A DNA stretch of 24,725 nucleotides, from positions 1 through 24,725 of the IMG/VR virus record IMGVR_UViG_3300028829_000619. One strand, 5' to 3'. Origin of the DNA: a virus. Both the position numbers and the translations under genes were made by a program. Below, in pieces: positions 16,261 through 23,294 of this stretch. The notes beneath the pieces were generated by a model. It did not search any database. It was not told the DNA's origin and saw only the letters and a program-made list of their open reading frames with translations. Each line of letters opens with the position of its first letter. Position 1 is the first letter of the stretch.

Positions 16261-16278
16261 CTTATATTAATAACTAAA
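16261..16278 (-). promoter_or_regulatory. Late-gene leader motif, divergent copy D
   Basis: On the minus strand this reads TTTAGTTATTAATATAAG and ends 4 bases before the next ATG. The first 11 bases match the three other copies; the rest diverges. An AAACACGAAT copy lies directly upstream (16280-16289). The site separates the terminase genes from the tail block, a natural place for a late promoter. Confidence 0.4.
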
Positions 16279-16302
16279 TATTCGTGTTTTTGTTATCCGT
16301 AG

Positions 16303-17469
16303 CTACATTATAGAATAGCTTCCATAATTCTTATTTAACCCTAATGTATCCATCTCGTGATAGCGTACTGCATCCAATCCATGATTGAAATTATCAATGG
16401 GTTTGTTTAGTCGCTTACCTGTTTTATCAGTATCCCAACAATATGAACGAAGTTCTTTAATTAGGTTTGTGCTGCTCTTTGTTACCAGATAATCTTGCCT
16501 TTGCATTACATCTATTCCATAGTTGATAGAATCCTTTCCTTTGGTTGCACCCTTTATAAGCACTCCGTGTTTCTCTCTGCGTATTTCTTCAATGCTTTTA
16601 GGCTCTGCACTATCTGCTACTATTGGAACGCTTACAGGCAATATTTTAGCGATGTCAGAATTCAGCAGTTTCGTTTGGTATGCTAACTCGTTTAATATCC
16701 TTTGGTTATTATAGGTGTATATCTCAATAATTGCCGTTGGGTCTGCCGAATATCCGAAGTCAAGTCCTATGCCTATCAATCTCGCTTCCTCTGGTATTTT
16801 ATCAATGATTGTATAGTTGGTAAATACTGCTCCTTGCAATTGACCGATTTTGCCCTCTCCATAAACACGCCACCAATTGTCCCAATAAGTGCTTGTCTTT
16901 GCTTTTAAGCGATTCTTTTCTATTTGTTGTACAATACCCTCGTCAAGTCCTTGATTGTCCTTGTACGTTAAGATAATGAAGTCTGCATCTGATTCGTGTT
17001 TTAGTTCGGTGTGTACCCAAAACTCATTAGCTGGATTAAAATCTAAATAAACTTCCTTTCGTGTTCTGATTGCCATCTCATTGTAAGCATCAAAGGTTAT
17101 ATTGTTGCACTCATTAATATACAGAATATCTCTTCTTGCTCCTCTTAACTTGCTTGAGTCATCTGCACTAAAGAACTCAATAAAACTACCATTAGCAAAG
17201 TCATAACGTAAATGGCTCTTGTTATATCTGTCATCAAAGTATCTATTCGTCCACTTCATAATCTTCAAGAAGTCCCTTAATGCCCCTCTTCTTAAATGTG
17301 GTATTGATTCGGCTACTACGCTAATCTCAAGGCTGGGTGTATCTGCTGCTTTGTGTATAAGGATAGGCAAGATACCAAACGTCTTACCAGCACTTGTGCC
17401 ACCTTGTATAATTTTGATTCGTTTTTTTAACGCTAATATCTTATCTATTGCCGTTGTCCTCTTTAACAT
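16303..17469 (-). CDS. terL: Terminase large subunit
   Basis: The 388-residue packaging motor has all expected parts. The ATPase has Walker A GGTSAGKT at 23-30, Walker B ILYINE at 115-120 with catalytic Glu120, and the coupling motif YLDFNPANEFW at 141-151. The nuclease (RNase H-like) has GLDFGYSADPTA with Asp237, VADSAEP with Asp286, and NHGLDAVRY with Asp366, a full set of three acidic residues. The arrangement resembles the PBSX/phage terminase 3 group. It cuts and pumps genomic DNA into the prohead through the portal. It overlaps the small subunit gene by 29 bases. The 388-residue length is slightly short for the group but nothing essential is missing. Confidence 0.92.
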   Translation of the reverse strand: MLKRTTAIDKILALKKRIKIIQGGTSAGKTFGILPILIHKAADTPSLEISVVAESIPHLRRGALRDFLKIMKWTNRYFDDRYNKSHLRYDFANGSFIEFFSADDSSKLRGARRDILYINECNNITFDAYNEMAIRTRKEVYLDFNPANEFWVHTELKHESDADFIILTYKDNQGLDEGIVQQIEKNRLKAKTSTYWDNWWRVYGEGKIGQLQGAVFTNYTIIDKIPEEARLIGIGLDFGYSADPTAIIEIYTYNNQRILNELAYQTKLLNSDIAKILPVSVPIVADSAEPKSIEEIRREKHGVLIKGATKGKDSINYGIDVMQRQDYLVTKSSTNLIKELRSYCWDTDKTGKRLNKPIDNFNHGLDAVRYHEMDTLGLNKNYGSYSIM

Positions 17470-17773
17470 CTGGGAATAAAGGTTGCTCTATATTGGTTTG
17501 TTCTATCTGTTGTACAGGCGCGCCATAAGCACTATCTAAAAGCTTTTGGTATGCCATTGCATCTCCTGTTCTTGCTTTCTTGATTAAAGCCAATGTCATT
17601 AAGTCCTCTTGGCTCATTATCTCATTATCTCCTGTTAACGGATTCTTTAAGTCTTGTTCTACTGATAGCCACTTCTTTGCTACCGTGCTTCTGTTCTTAC
17701 TTCCCTTTGGTCTGCCTTTAGGATTACCAGATTGCCCTTTCTCGTATGGTATTAAGTTTTCTTCGTTAGCCAT
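17441..17773 (-). CDS. Terminase small subunit-like, DUF5681-type DNA-binding protein
   Basis: The 110-residue protein begins MANEENLIPYEKGQSGNPKG and continues RPKGSKNRST, the DUF5681 signature, a basic AT-hook-like element (about residues 12-28). A helical part follows, with EDLMTLALIKKARTGDAMAY and QKLLDSAYGAP, and a short acidic tail. It lies directly before the large subunit gene, overlapping it, which is the usual small-subunit place; DUF5681 proteins often take that position in Bacteroidota and proteobacterial phages. It would recognise the packaging site. The start lies 2 bases after the stop of the TET/JBP-like gene, so packaging and DNA modification are in one transcript. Confidence 0.7.
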   Translation of the reverse strand: MANEENLIPYEKGQSGNPKGRPKGSKNRSTVAKKWLSVEQDLKNPLTGDNEIMSQEDLMTLALIKKARTGDAMAYQKLLDSAYGAPVQQIEQTNIEQPLFPDVKEDNGNR

Positions 17774-17775
17774 AA

Positions 17776-18570
17776 TTAAATTCCTTTAAATGCTTTTAAT
17801 GGATAAAATATTAAACTGTTTCTGTATCCTCCCTCGTGGGTTGGAATTATTGGTGTTACTCCGTGTATGTTTTTCCAAGCTGGGTAAACTAATATTGAAT
17901 TATCCTGTTGCCCTATAGTTATGTCATAGTCTGGTACGTGCAAATCTCCTCCCCTTGAATTGTTGCGCTTACATATAATGACGTTAACTGCGCCCTTAAT
18001 GTTTCCTGTGTCCCTGTGAAAAGGTGCTGAAATATTATAATTACTAATAGAGCTGGTAAACAAATTACCAAATCTCCACTTCTTATCTACGTCTTCAAAT
18101 AGCTTTGTTTGTGCCTTATATTGTTTAGGCATTATTTCCTTTATTAATTGTTCACTTTCTTTAGCTAACATCAACATCGCTTTTATAAATGTTTGGGCAG
18201 ACTTAACCGAATGAACGCTGGATATGGTTGGATATGGTCTGCGCATATGTGGCTTCGGTGGTACACCGCCTAATATAGCACTCATTTGAGTAACCAATTC
18301 AACATTGGCTTTTGCTCTTTCAGCCTTATCTTTTTTACTACCTTGAGGACCTCTGCTCATCTCTGTTTTTGGTACATTGTTACTGTTAAATTCTTTGTTT
18401 GCAATATTAGCTAATTTACACATCGCATCAGTCATCTGCGTCATATAAAAACCAACAGGCTCACCGTCTAAATAAAAGATGCTATCTTCAATGATATTCG
18501 GTTCTTTGTATTCGCATTTATTACCTATCTTTACATTGTGATTTACTTCCTGTAATATAACTTTTTCCAT
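17776..18570 (-). CDS. TET/JBP-type 2-oxoglutarate/Fe(II) dioxygenase, predicted DNA base hydroxylase
   Basis: The 264-residue protein ends in a double-stranded beta-helix dioxygenase core. SAPFHRDTGN gives the iron-binding H185-x-D187 pair. GGDLHVPDYDITIG is the characteristic central strand pair. HGVTP gives the distal iron ligand His236, and YRNSLIFYP gives Arg250 for 2-oxoglutarate. This order and spacing, with RGGxL and a nearby Arg, fit the TET/JBP family better than AlkB or prolyl hydroxylases. The N-terminal 150 residues are helical, without recognised motifs apart from PTISSVHSVKSAQTF. Such enzymes hydroxylate the methyl group of 5-methylpyrimidines in DNA. The gene overlaps the glycosyltransferase by 28 bases. 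No cytosine methyltransferase lies in this window. Confidence 0.75.
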   Translation of the reverse strand: MEKVILQEVNHNVKIGNKCEYKEPNIIEDSIFYLDGEPVGFYMTQMTDAMCKLANIANKEFNSNNVPKTEMSRGPQGSKKDKAERAKANVELVTQMSAILGGVPPKPHMRRPYPTISSVHSVKSAQTFIKAMLMLAKESEQLIKEIMPKQYKAQTKLFEDVDKKWRFGNLFTSSISNYNISAPFHRDTGNIKGAVNVIICKRNNSRGGDLHVPDYDITIGQQDNSILVYPAWKNIHGVTPIIPTHEGGYRNSLIFYPLKAFKGI

Positions 18571-19376
18571 TCCTTTATCTGTTTTGGGTTGTTAAACCTA
18601 ATTTGTAGTTCTGCTTTTGGGTGGCAATTCTTTTTTACTTTGTATCTAAAAAAATTAGGGTATTTACGCATTAAATATGCGCAGTCTATAATTTTACGTT
18701 TGACACGTTCATTATAAGTTCCAATCCCACCCTTCTCATAATGTCCTGCTATTGGCTTTATAAAGCTATTGATGAGTACTGCATTGTTTTGTATTAATTG
18801 TTCTGCACAATAGCCAAAATCCTCCATAGCTTCAAGTTTTTTGTCGTATTTAATGCCATTGTATTTAATAGCAACTGCTTTAGATATGACATACCCAACT
18901 GATTTATACTTGCGATTATTAAAATAATAATTATCAACGGATGAAAAACCAATGTATTGTGCATTTATTTTTTCAGCTATATCAATGTCTTGTTTTAATA
19001 ATATCAAAAATTCATTTGCATTTATTTTTTGGTTATAGTCCTTTTGAGTTATATTTTTACTTGTAACATCTATTTTTTTTTGCTGGTAATATTTATCTAT
19101 TACTTTTTTGAATCCACTTATATTATCATCTAATGAAATGTACCACTCATTAAATTGAGCTAAATGATTAGTTATATAATTTCGTTGGTTTGTAATACCT
19201 TTAGGCACATTGGTTACAATTATGTCTTTTTCCTTTACTCTACCGTGTTTTAAATATTCGCTTTTACATTTTTCTGTATGTAATAGCACCTTATAGGAAA
19301 TATTACAACTGTCTAAATACAATGATGTTTTTATTGTATTTGCACGATTGTATGATGGGATATATATTGGTATCAT
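18543..19376 (-). CDS. TET-associated glycosyltransferase (TAGT-like), predicted to modify DNA bases
   Basis: This 277-residue GT-A-type enzyme opens MIPIYIPSYNRANTIKT (residues 1-17), the classic nucleotide-sugar binding strand and loop. Around residues 58-70 is PKGITNQRNYITN, and at 77-89 NEWYISLDDNISG, with the DD pair (83-84) as the metal/sugar-nucleotide motif. AMEDFGYC near residue 183 may give the catalytic acid. I recognise this set as the TAGT family, known from comparative genomics to pair with phage TET/JBP oxygenases and to add sugars to hydroxymethylated bases. It overlaps both neighbours (4 and 28 bases). The A/T-richness and Lys/Asn-rich composition are more extreme than in neighbours, a possible sign of separate acquisition. 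Substrate and sugar are unknown. Confidence 0.75.
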   Translation of the reverse strand: MIPIYIPSYNRANTIKTSLYLDSCNISYKVLLHTEKCKSEYLKHGRVKEKDIIVTNVPKGITNQRNYITNHLAQFNEWYISLDDNISGFKKVIDKYYQQKKIDVTSKNITQKDYNQKINANEFLILLKQDIDIAEKINAQYIGFSSVDNYYFNNRKYKSVGYVISKAVAIKYNGIKYDKKLEAMEDFGYCAEQLIQNNAVLINSFIKPIAGHYEKGGIGTYNERVKRKIIDCAYLMRKYPNFFRYKVKKNCHPKAELQIRFNNPKQIKEWKKLYYRK

Positions 19377-19939
19377 ATTTCCCTAAACGCTTGTAATGTT
19401 ATCCAGCCCACATCTTTACCTTCTTTTCTTGCTTCGCTTATAAGCTTAAAGGCTTCGTCATAATGTTCTGCCTCAAATTCTATTTGTATTGCCCTTTTAA
19501 CATTGCCAGTCATATCGTCTAATTCGGCTGCTAAATCCTCATCGTCTAATATACTGTAATCAATATCTTCCTCTGGTTGCCATACATCTAAACCCCAATC
19601 ATTCAGCTCTGGTGTTTCAAAGTTGTTTGCTATTTCGTCCCAATCCCATTCTCCAAATCCTACATTGTCCTTAATGATAAATTCTCTTTGTTGTTTCTCT
19701 GTAAGTTTATCTGCTTGTATTATATGAACTTCTTTTAATCCAGCCTCTTGACAAGCTCTTAATCTCATATTGCCACCAAGCACAATATTATCTTTGTCAA
19801 CTACTATTGGACGTATTTCTAACATCTCTGGAAACTCCTTAATTGACTTTACTAATTTCTTGAACTTATCGTCTTTAATTAGTCTTGGGTTGTTAGGGTT
19901 ATTCTTTATCTTCCCTATCTTTACTTTCTCTGTTTTCAT
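19373..19939 (-). CDS. ParB N-terminal-domain (Srx-like fold) protein
   Basis: The 188-residue protein begins MKTEKVKIGKIKNNPNNPRL and has the ParB-like signature at about residues 40-66: IRPIVVDKDNIVLGGNMRLRACQ, with the GGxxR motif and Arg pair of this nucleotide-binding fold. Next come KEVHIIQADKLTEKQQREF and FGEWDWDEIANNF, typical for the phage version often seen near terminases and DNA-modification genes. The last third is a helical domain (AEHYDEAFKLISEARKEGKD). ParB-type domains can bind or cleave nucleotides or DNA. Position in the TAGT-TET cassette suggests a role in directing or checking base modification. It overlaps the glycosyltransferase by 4 bases (ATGA). Confidence 0.75.
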   Translation of the reverse strand: MKTEKVKIGKIKNNPNNPRLIKDDKFKKLVKSIKEFPEMLEIRPIVVDKDNIVLGGNMRLRACQEAGLKEVHIIQADKLTEKQQREFIIKDNVGFGEWDWDEIANNFETPELNDWGLDVWQPEEDIDYSILDDEDLAAELDDMTGNVKRAIQIEFEAEHYDEAFKLISEARKEGKDVGWITLQAFREI

Positions 19940-20066
19940 TTGTTATTGTTATGTGATTCGTGTTTTCATAGCATACCTCAACATCAGCACCAGAATCTAA
20001 AAACCTTGCCTGTATTTCTTTGATTCTTTTCTTATGTCTTATTGGATGCCCTACTATCTTAATCAT
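19899..20066 (-). CDS. Small 55-residue protein opening the modification cassette
   Basis: The frame begins MIKIVGHPIRHKKRIKEIQA and ends SKDREDKE. It overlaps the upstream gene by 8 bases and the ParB-like gene by 41, and it fills what would otherwise be a 119-base gap. GHPxRH followed by a basic helix and a beta-like stretch (ADVEVCYENTNHITIT) recalls the N-terminus of some phage glycosyltransferases, so it could be a truncated remnant of one. That is a weak resemblance. It holds one copy of the AAACACGAAT motif. Real translation is likely from the tight fit, function unknown. Confidence 0.55.
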   Translation of the reverse strand: MIKIVGHPIRHKKRIKEIQARFLDSGADVEVCYENTNHITITNENRESKDREDKE

Positions 20067-20478
20067 TATATGCTTCGTGAACTTTACGCATCTTGTTTAC
20101 TATATCTCTAATGCAGCTCTTACAAGTTGTATCTCCTTGCTTTGCATTAAATACTCTGTTGTATATAGTGAATAGTTTTCTTTTGCCACTTGGTCTATAT
20201 GTACCACCTTGAGCAAAGAAGTCTGATAGCCATTCGTATTCTGCTTCAGTAAGGCAATTCGTGTTTCTGTACCTCCATATCTTGTTCAAAGATTCCTTTC
20301 GTTTATCACACCCACAATCTTCTCCTGCTAACCATTCAACTGCTTTCTTTATGCCTGTAGCTTCTGTTATCTTTTCAATGGTGTCTCCTAATCCCTCGCT
20401 GGGTTGTTGCTTCTTCCAATCTTTGTACTCCTTAGACCTTTTGTCTAATCCTAAATAGTATTCCGTGTTTTTCTCCAT
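20059..20478 (-). CDS. Unknown cysteine-containing protein of Bacteroidota phages
   Basis: This 139-residue protein has the stretch GLGDTIEKITEATGIKKAVE (residues 30-49), followed by GEDCGCDKRKESLNK, a pattern I know from many Bacteroidota phages without a proven role. Further cysteines (NTNCLTEAEYEW, then TTCKSCIRDIVNKM) form a second possible metal site. The central YEWLSDFFAQGGTYRPSGKR may be a small nucleic-acid-binding part. It lies 3 bases after the sigma-like gene and before the modification cassette. A DNA- or RNA-binding accessory role is plausible, not shown. Confidence 0.65.
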   Translation of the reverse strand: MEKNTEYYLGLDKRSKEYKDWKKQQPSEGLGDTIEKITEATGIKKAVEWLAGEDCGCDKRKESLNKIWRYRNTNCLTEAEYEWLSDFFAQGGTYRPSGKRKLFTIYNRVFNAKQGDTTCKSCIRDIVNKMRKVHEAYND

Positions 20479-20481
20479 TAG

Positions 20482-21015
20482 TTATATTTTTTCGTAATCC
20501 TCGTTTATATAATCCTCGTAATCCTCTGCACAATTATCTCTTAATCTTTGTTTGCAGTATTTAATTGTACTGAATATACTTTTAGTTCCTATCTTGGTTT
20601 CCTTTGATGCCTCTCTAAAACTCCATTCCTTGTCTCTATATAACTTGAATAAACCTTTATCGTACCAATGCCAAGAATCCATCTCTTCAGATAGCTTTGC
20701 TTCCAGTAAATATTCTGCTTCTTTTTTTGATATGTAATCGTATTCAACGGTAAGGTGCTTAATCTCGTCTAAATCTACCTTTTGATGTTTTTGTCTTTCC
20801 ATACATAAGCTTTTAAAGATGTTTCTTAACGTCCAATAAATGTATGGCTTATTTACCTCTCCGTCTTTATGTAGTATCTTGCTTACATCTCCGTATTTAT
20901 GTAGCCTCAAATACATCTCTTGCACTATATCTTCTGCGTAAACATCTTCGCCATAGCTTCGGACTATCCTTAAATAGTCTTCGTGATATTTAGCGACTTC
21001 TGTTAGCCATTTCAT
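20482..21015 (-). CDS. Phage sigma-70-like (ECF-type) transcription factor
   Basis: The 177-residue protein has two sigma-like regions. Region 2 is at about residues 15-80: SYGEDVYAEDIVQEMYLRLH, then YIYWTLRNIFKSLCMERQK. Region 4 is at about residues 120-165: LFKLYRDKEWSFREASKETK and SIFSTIKYCKQRLRD, a helix-turn-helix. The acidic end (DYEDYINEDYEKI) is typical of this phage group. It would redirect host RNA polymerase to phage promoters. It is the first gene of the middle/late transcript and has a well-formed host-type promoter upstream, as expected for a gene switching on later ones. The TTTAGTTATTA sites are candidate targets. Region 4 could also be a plain DNA-binding domain. Confidence 0.65.
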   Translation of the reverse strand: MKWLTEVAKYHEDYLRIVRSYGEDVYAEDIVQEMYLRLHKYGDVSKILHKDGEVNKPYIYWTLRNIFKSLCMERQKHQKVDLDEIKHLTVEYDYISKKEAEYLLEAKLSEEMDSWHWYDKGLFKLYRDKEWSFREASKETKIGTKSIFSTIKYCKQRLRDNCAEDYEDYINEDYEKI

Positions 21016-21030
21016 TGATTAGTATCTAAG

Positions 21031-21062
21031 CAAATGTAGTGATTATTTTTTAACACTATAAA
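21031..21062 (-). promoter_or_regulatory. Bacteroidota-type promoter for the sigma-factor operon
   Basis: On the minus strand TACATTTG (21031-21038) matches the TAnnTTTG element exactly. Twenty bases upstream is TTTA (21059-21062), one base from the TTTG -33 consensus. The ATG of the sigma-like gene starts 16 bases downstream of the -7 element. The match, spacing and location after a terminator and a non-coding stretch make this likely. Confidence 0.65.
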
Positions 21063-21337
21063 GACGAAGTTTTAAACTGATAGTTGTTGATAACTAATGA
21101 TTTTTGTCGTAGTCCACTTTAAACCATAACTTTTTTATCTCTATCTCTTTATATATGGGCATTAAATCAACAGAATAAAATTGCTTATCTTATTTTTTAC
21201 CCAATTCTTTACCCAATTATTCCCCTAATTTTTTGATAGATAATGATATTAAATGACTTGACAAAAAGTGTCAATAGAAACAACTTACTATAAAACCATT
21301 GTTTACCTTTACCTTACCTTTAGAGAAAGTAAACAAC
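21063..21337. other. Non-coding regulatory or origin-like region
   Basis: This stretch between the recombination operon and the sigma operon has no frame longer than 22 codons on the minus strand. It is very AT-rich. It contains a 17-base dyad TTGACA-N5-TGTCAA at 21258-21274, two direct repeats of TTTACCCAATT at 21196-21206 and 21208-21218, an inverted pair GTTTAC/GTAAAC at 21301-21306 and 21329-21334, and TTAGTTAT (21090-21097), which shares its sequence with the late leader motif. The combination suggests operators or a replication origin, without proof. Confidence 0.45.
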
Positions 21338-21365
21338 AAAAAAAAGCCACCTGTTAAGATGGCTT
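21338..21365 (-). terminator. Intrinsic terminator of the recombination operon
   Basis: On the minus strand AAGCCATCT pairs with AGGTGGCTT (one G-U pair) around a four-base loop, followed by a run of T residues. It starts 22 bases after the SSB-like stop. The opposite strand has a mismatch instead of the G-U pair and no T run, so it is directional. Confidence 0.85.
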
Positions 21366-21387
21366 CCTCATACAAATTAATCGCTAC

Positions 21388-21651
21388 TTAAAATGGTAGG
21401 TCATCCGATGTTGACCTCATAGCTTCTTTTGCCTTGTTATCGGCTTGTGTTCCCCCTTGCTCTACTTCTGCTTGATAAGGTGCGCTAAACTTTGCGCTAA
21501 AATACTTCTTTCCGTTCTTTGATTCGTTTACCCAAAGTGCTACTTCTTTCTCCACACCATCAATAAGTGCCTTGCCTTTGTAATCTGGTTGTGAATCCGT
21601 TTTTTTGTAGTCGTTCTTAAAGATTGCTCCTGTGTTGTTTTTCTGTTCCAT
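21388..21651 (-). CDS. Single-strand DNA-binding-like protein
   Basis: This 87-residue protein begins MEQKNNTGAIFKNDYKKTDS and has an OB-like strand pattern: DYKGKALIDGVEKEVALWVN, then GKKYFSAKFSAPY. It ends with a flexible acidic tail closing in DDLPF, the same type of tip by which bacterial SSB proteins recruit partners. It lies last in an operon with an ERF annealing protein and a YqaJ exonuclease, where an SSB-like partner is expected. It is shorter than bacterial SSB, and the family is the small phage type with NxTGALFKN starts. No catalytic residues. Confidence 0.6.
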   Translation of the reverse strand: MEQKNNTGAIFKNDYKKTDSQPDYKGKALIDGVEKEVALWVNESKNGKKYFSAKFSAPYQAEVEQGGTQADNKAKEAMRSTSDDLPF

Positions 21652-21654
21652 AAC

Positions 21655-21807
21655 TTATTTATTCATTATTTTATTTAATATATACTCACTTACTTTCATC
21701 TCATTCTTTTTAGCCAATTTCTTGATTATTAGCTTTTCTCTTCTTGTGGCTCTTATTGTTATAAGCTCACTCTTTGATTCGTTTACTGATAATTTACGTC
21801 TGCCCAT
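21655..21807 (-). CDS. Ribbon-helix-helix (Arc/MetJ-type) small DNA-binding protein
   Basis: The 50-residue frame begins MGRRKLSVNESKSELITIRA and continues with REKLIIKKLAKKNEMKVSEY, ending ILNKIMNK. A beta strand (ELITIRAT) followed by two helices, the second starting at MKVSEYI, is the ribbon-helix-helix layout. The ATG lies 14 bases inside the end of the exonuclease gene, and the stop is 3 bases before the SSB-like start. It could act as the repressor of its own operon: a perfect dyad overlaps the operon promoter at 23279-23294. Confidence 0.7.
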   Translation of the reverse strand: MGRRKLSVNESKSELITIRATRREKLIIKKLAKKNEMKVSEYILNKIMNK

Positions 21808-22471
21808 CTATTAATGTTTTATAATATTCTCTACATTCTTTTATCCTATCGTAGATGGCTTTAACAACGTCTTTGTTATATCTTACTTCAAACGTTTTGA
21901 TTCGTTTTTCTGCTGGTATATGGTCAAAATTGTGTTTGGCTTCTACTTCTTGGCGTAGTTCTTCAGACTCATCTATTAAATGATTCTTCCAATGCTCTCT
22001 TCTTATTTCATCCTCAACGATTTCATCTGGTGTATTGATTAAACAATATGCAAGAACTGATTTACGTTTGTTACAGAGCGCCATATAGCCCTGTAATTGA
22101 TAATAGTAGTCTTTGTTTGGTATATCTTCAGCAAAGAATGGAAACGTTGTTGCATCATAACTACTCTTCACGTCTAAAAGTATGTTATCCGTGTTTACGT
22201 CTGGAGTACCTGTTAGAAAATCATTGTTAAAATGTTCTTCGTTTTTATACATAAATCCATAATCTAATACCTCTTGTGCTAAATCAATAGATTCACGTTC
22301 TACAAGATTTCCTTTGTCGGTGTAACGGCTTGAAAATTCTTTTCGTATTCCGTACATCTCTTCTATTGCAAGTTCCTGTAAGTAGGTTTTGCAAGTCTTA
22401 CTCAATACTTCAGACTTGCTTCTGCTATTGGTCATTATTTTGCCAAGTGCTGAACATCTAATCTTTAGCAT
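21794..22471 (-). CDS. YqaJ-like phage exonuclease (PD-(D/E)XK)
   Basis: The 225-residue nuclease contains MLKIRCSALGKIM at the start and the core motif at about residues 85-130: FLTGTPDVNTDNILLDVKSS, with Asp and the E/D-x-K pair (LLDVKSS). Then YYYQLQGYMAL provides the conserved Gln. This is the YqaJ/lambda-exo-like pattern. Such nucleases resect double-strand ends to give single strands for an annealing protein. It lies one base after the ERF gene, its natural partner in phage recombination systems. The C-terminal half is helical and charged. Confidence 0.75.
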   Translation of the reverse strand: MLKIRCSALGKIMTNSRSKSEVLSKTCKTYLQELAIEEMYGIRKEFSSRYTDKGNLVERESIDLAQEVLDYGFMYKNEEHFNNDFLTGTPDVNTDNILLDVKSSYDATTFPFFAEDIPNKDYYYQLQGYMALCNKRKSVLAYCLINTPDEIVEDEIRREHWKNHLIDESEELRQEVEAKHNFDHIPAEKRIKTFEVRYNKDVVKAIYDRIKECREYYKTLIDGQT

Positions 22472-22472
22472 C

Positions 22473-22997
22473 TTATAGTTGTTTGAGTTGTGCTGGGGTT
22501 AATGCCCATTCGTTTTTTAGACGTTCCAGAGTATATCTCTTGTCATCAATAGCAACTAAAGCTTCTTTAAATCTGTCATTTGACATCTTTGGTTTAGATG
22601 CTTGTTTATCGTGCTTATTAGTAGCATCACTATCTTTTGTGTCATCTATCAAAAATAAGCCGTTTAATGCATACTTCCGAGCATAGCTACTGCTACTTCC
22701 AAATGCCTGTGCTATATCCATTCCTTTACGGTTTGGGTCTATACCAGCTTGTGCCTTTACTATCTGCACTTTATCGCCATCTGTTAGCATTGCAGTTGCT
22801 TCTACATACATATACCCAGCAGCTTCTTTAACCTCATCAGACAGACTTAATACCAATCCGTTGAGGTGTGGCTTAACGGCTAACATAATGTCCTCACAGG
22901 AACGATATTTATAATTGCCAAATTTGTTAAATTGGTTCTTTGGAGCTTTTAACTCTTGCTGGATTTTCGCCAGTCTTTTGAATAGTGTTTCTTTCAT
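22473..22997 (-). CDS. ERF-family single-strand annealing recombinase
   Basis: The 174-residue protein has the ERF signature: KNQFNKFGNYKYRSCEDIM at about residues 20-38 and AFGSSSSYARKYALNGLFLI at about 98-117, followed by DDTKDSDATN. It anneals complementary single strands for phage recombination and repair. The C-terminal part (ERLKNEWALTPAQLKQL) is short and may bind an SSB or exonuclease partner. It follows the 82-residue gene after 14 bases and precedes the YqaJ-like exonuclease by one base. Confidence 0.85.
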   Translation of the reverse strand: MKETLFKRLAKIQQELKAPKNQFNKFGNYKYRSCEDIMLAVKPHLNGLVLSLSDEVKEAAGYMYVEATAMLTDGDKVQIVKAQAGIDPNRKGMDIAQAFGSSSSYARKYALNGLFLIDDTKDSDATNKHDKQASKPKMSNDRFKEALVAIDDKRYTLERLKNEWALTPAQLKQL

Positions 22998-23011
22998 AAC
23001 GTGTTTATTTA

Positions 23012-23260
23012 TTATTTTGTAAAAATTATTACTTCCTTAAATTTGTTTTTTGTCGTGTAAAATCCTACACCTTTCCATTCATATGAAATATGTAAATCCT
23101 CACTCTCTTTAAATTTGTCATATTTGTTTATCCAATATTCTTTAGGCTTTGGCTCAATCTTAGTAATAATAGCTTTTTGAAAACCGTATCCATAAGGATT
23201 ATCTATTTTTAAAATGTCTCCAACTTTTAAATTTTTTGCTACCTGTGATTCTTGTTTCAT
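23012..23260 (-). CDS. Unknown 82-residue protein, first gene of the recombination operon
   Basis: The protein begins MKQESQVAKNLKVGDILKID and ends KEVIIFTK. It reads as a small beta-barrel: VGDILKIDNPYGYGFQKAII is a common opening of SH3-like or hypervariable barrels, with lysine-rich loops. It starts 29 bases after the -7 element of a strong host-type promoter, so it is probably expressed early. I recognise no family. Binding of RNA, DNA or a host protein would fit. Confidence 0.65.
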   Translation of the reverse strand: MKQESQVAKNLKVGDILKIDNPYGYGFQKAIITKIEPKPKEYWINKYDKFKESEDLHISYEWKGVGFYTTKNKFKEVIIFTK

Positions 23261-23278
23261 TTTTAAGTGTTTTAATTA

Positions 23279-23294
23279 ATTTGTATACACAAAT
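23279..23294. promoter_or_regulatory. Operator-like dyad at the early promoter
   Basis: ATTTGT and ACAAAT are perfect inverted arms separated by four bases. The dyad covers part of the -7 element at 23290-23297, a typical site for a repressor. The ribbon-helix-helix protein of the same operon is a candidate binder. Confidence 0.45.

Noticed and set aside
21094-21162. 22-codon frame MPIYKEIEIKKLW... in the non-coding region
   Set aside because: Too short, no coupling to neighbours and no recognisable family, though a small peptide cannot be excluded.
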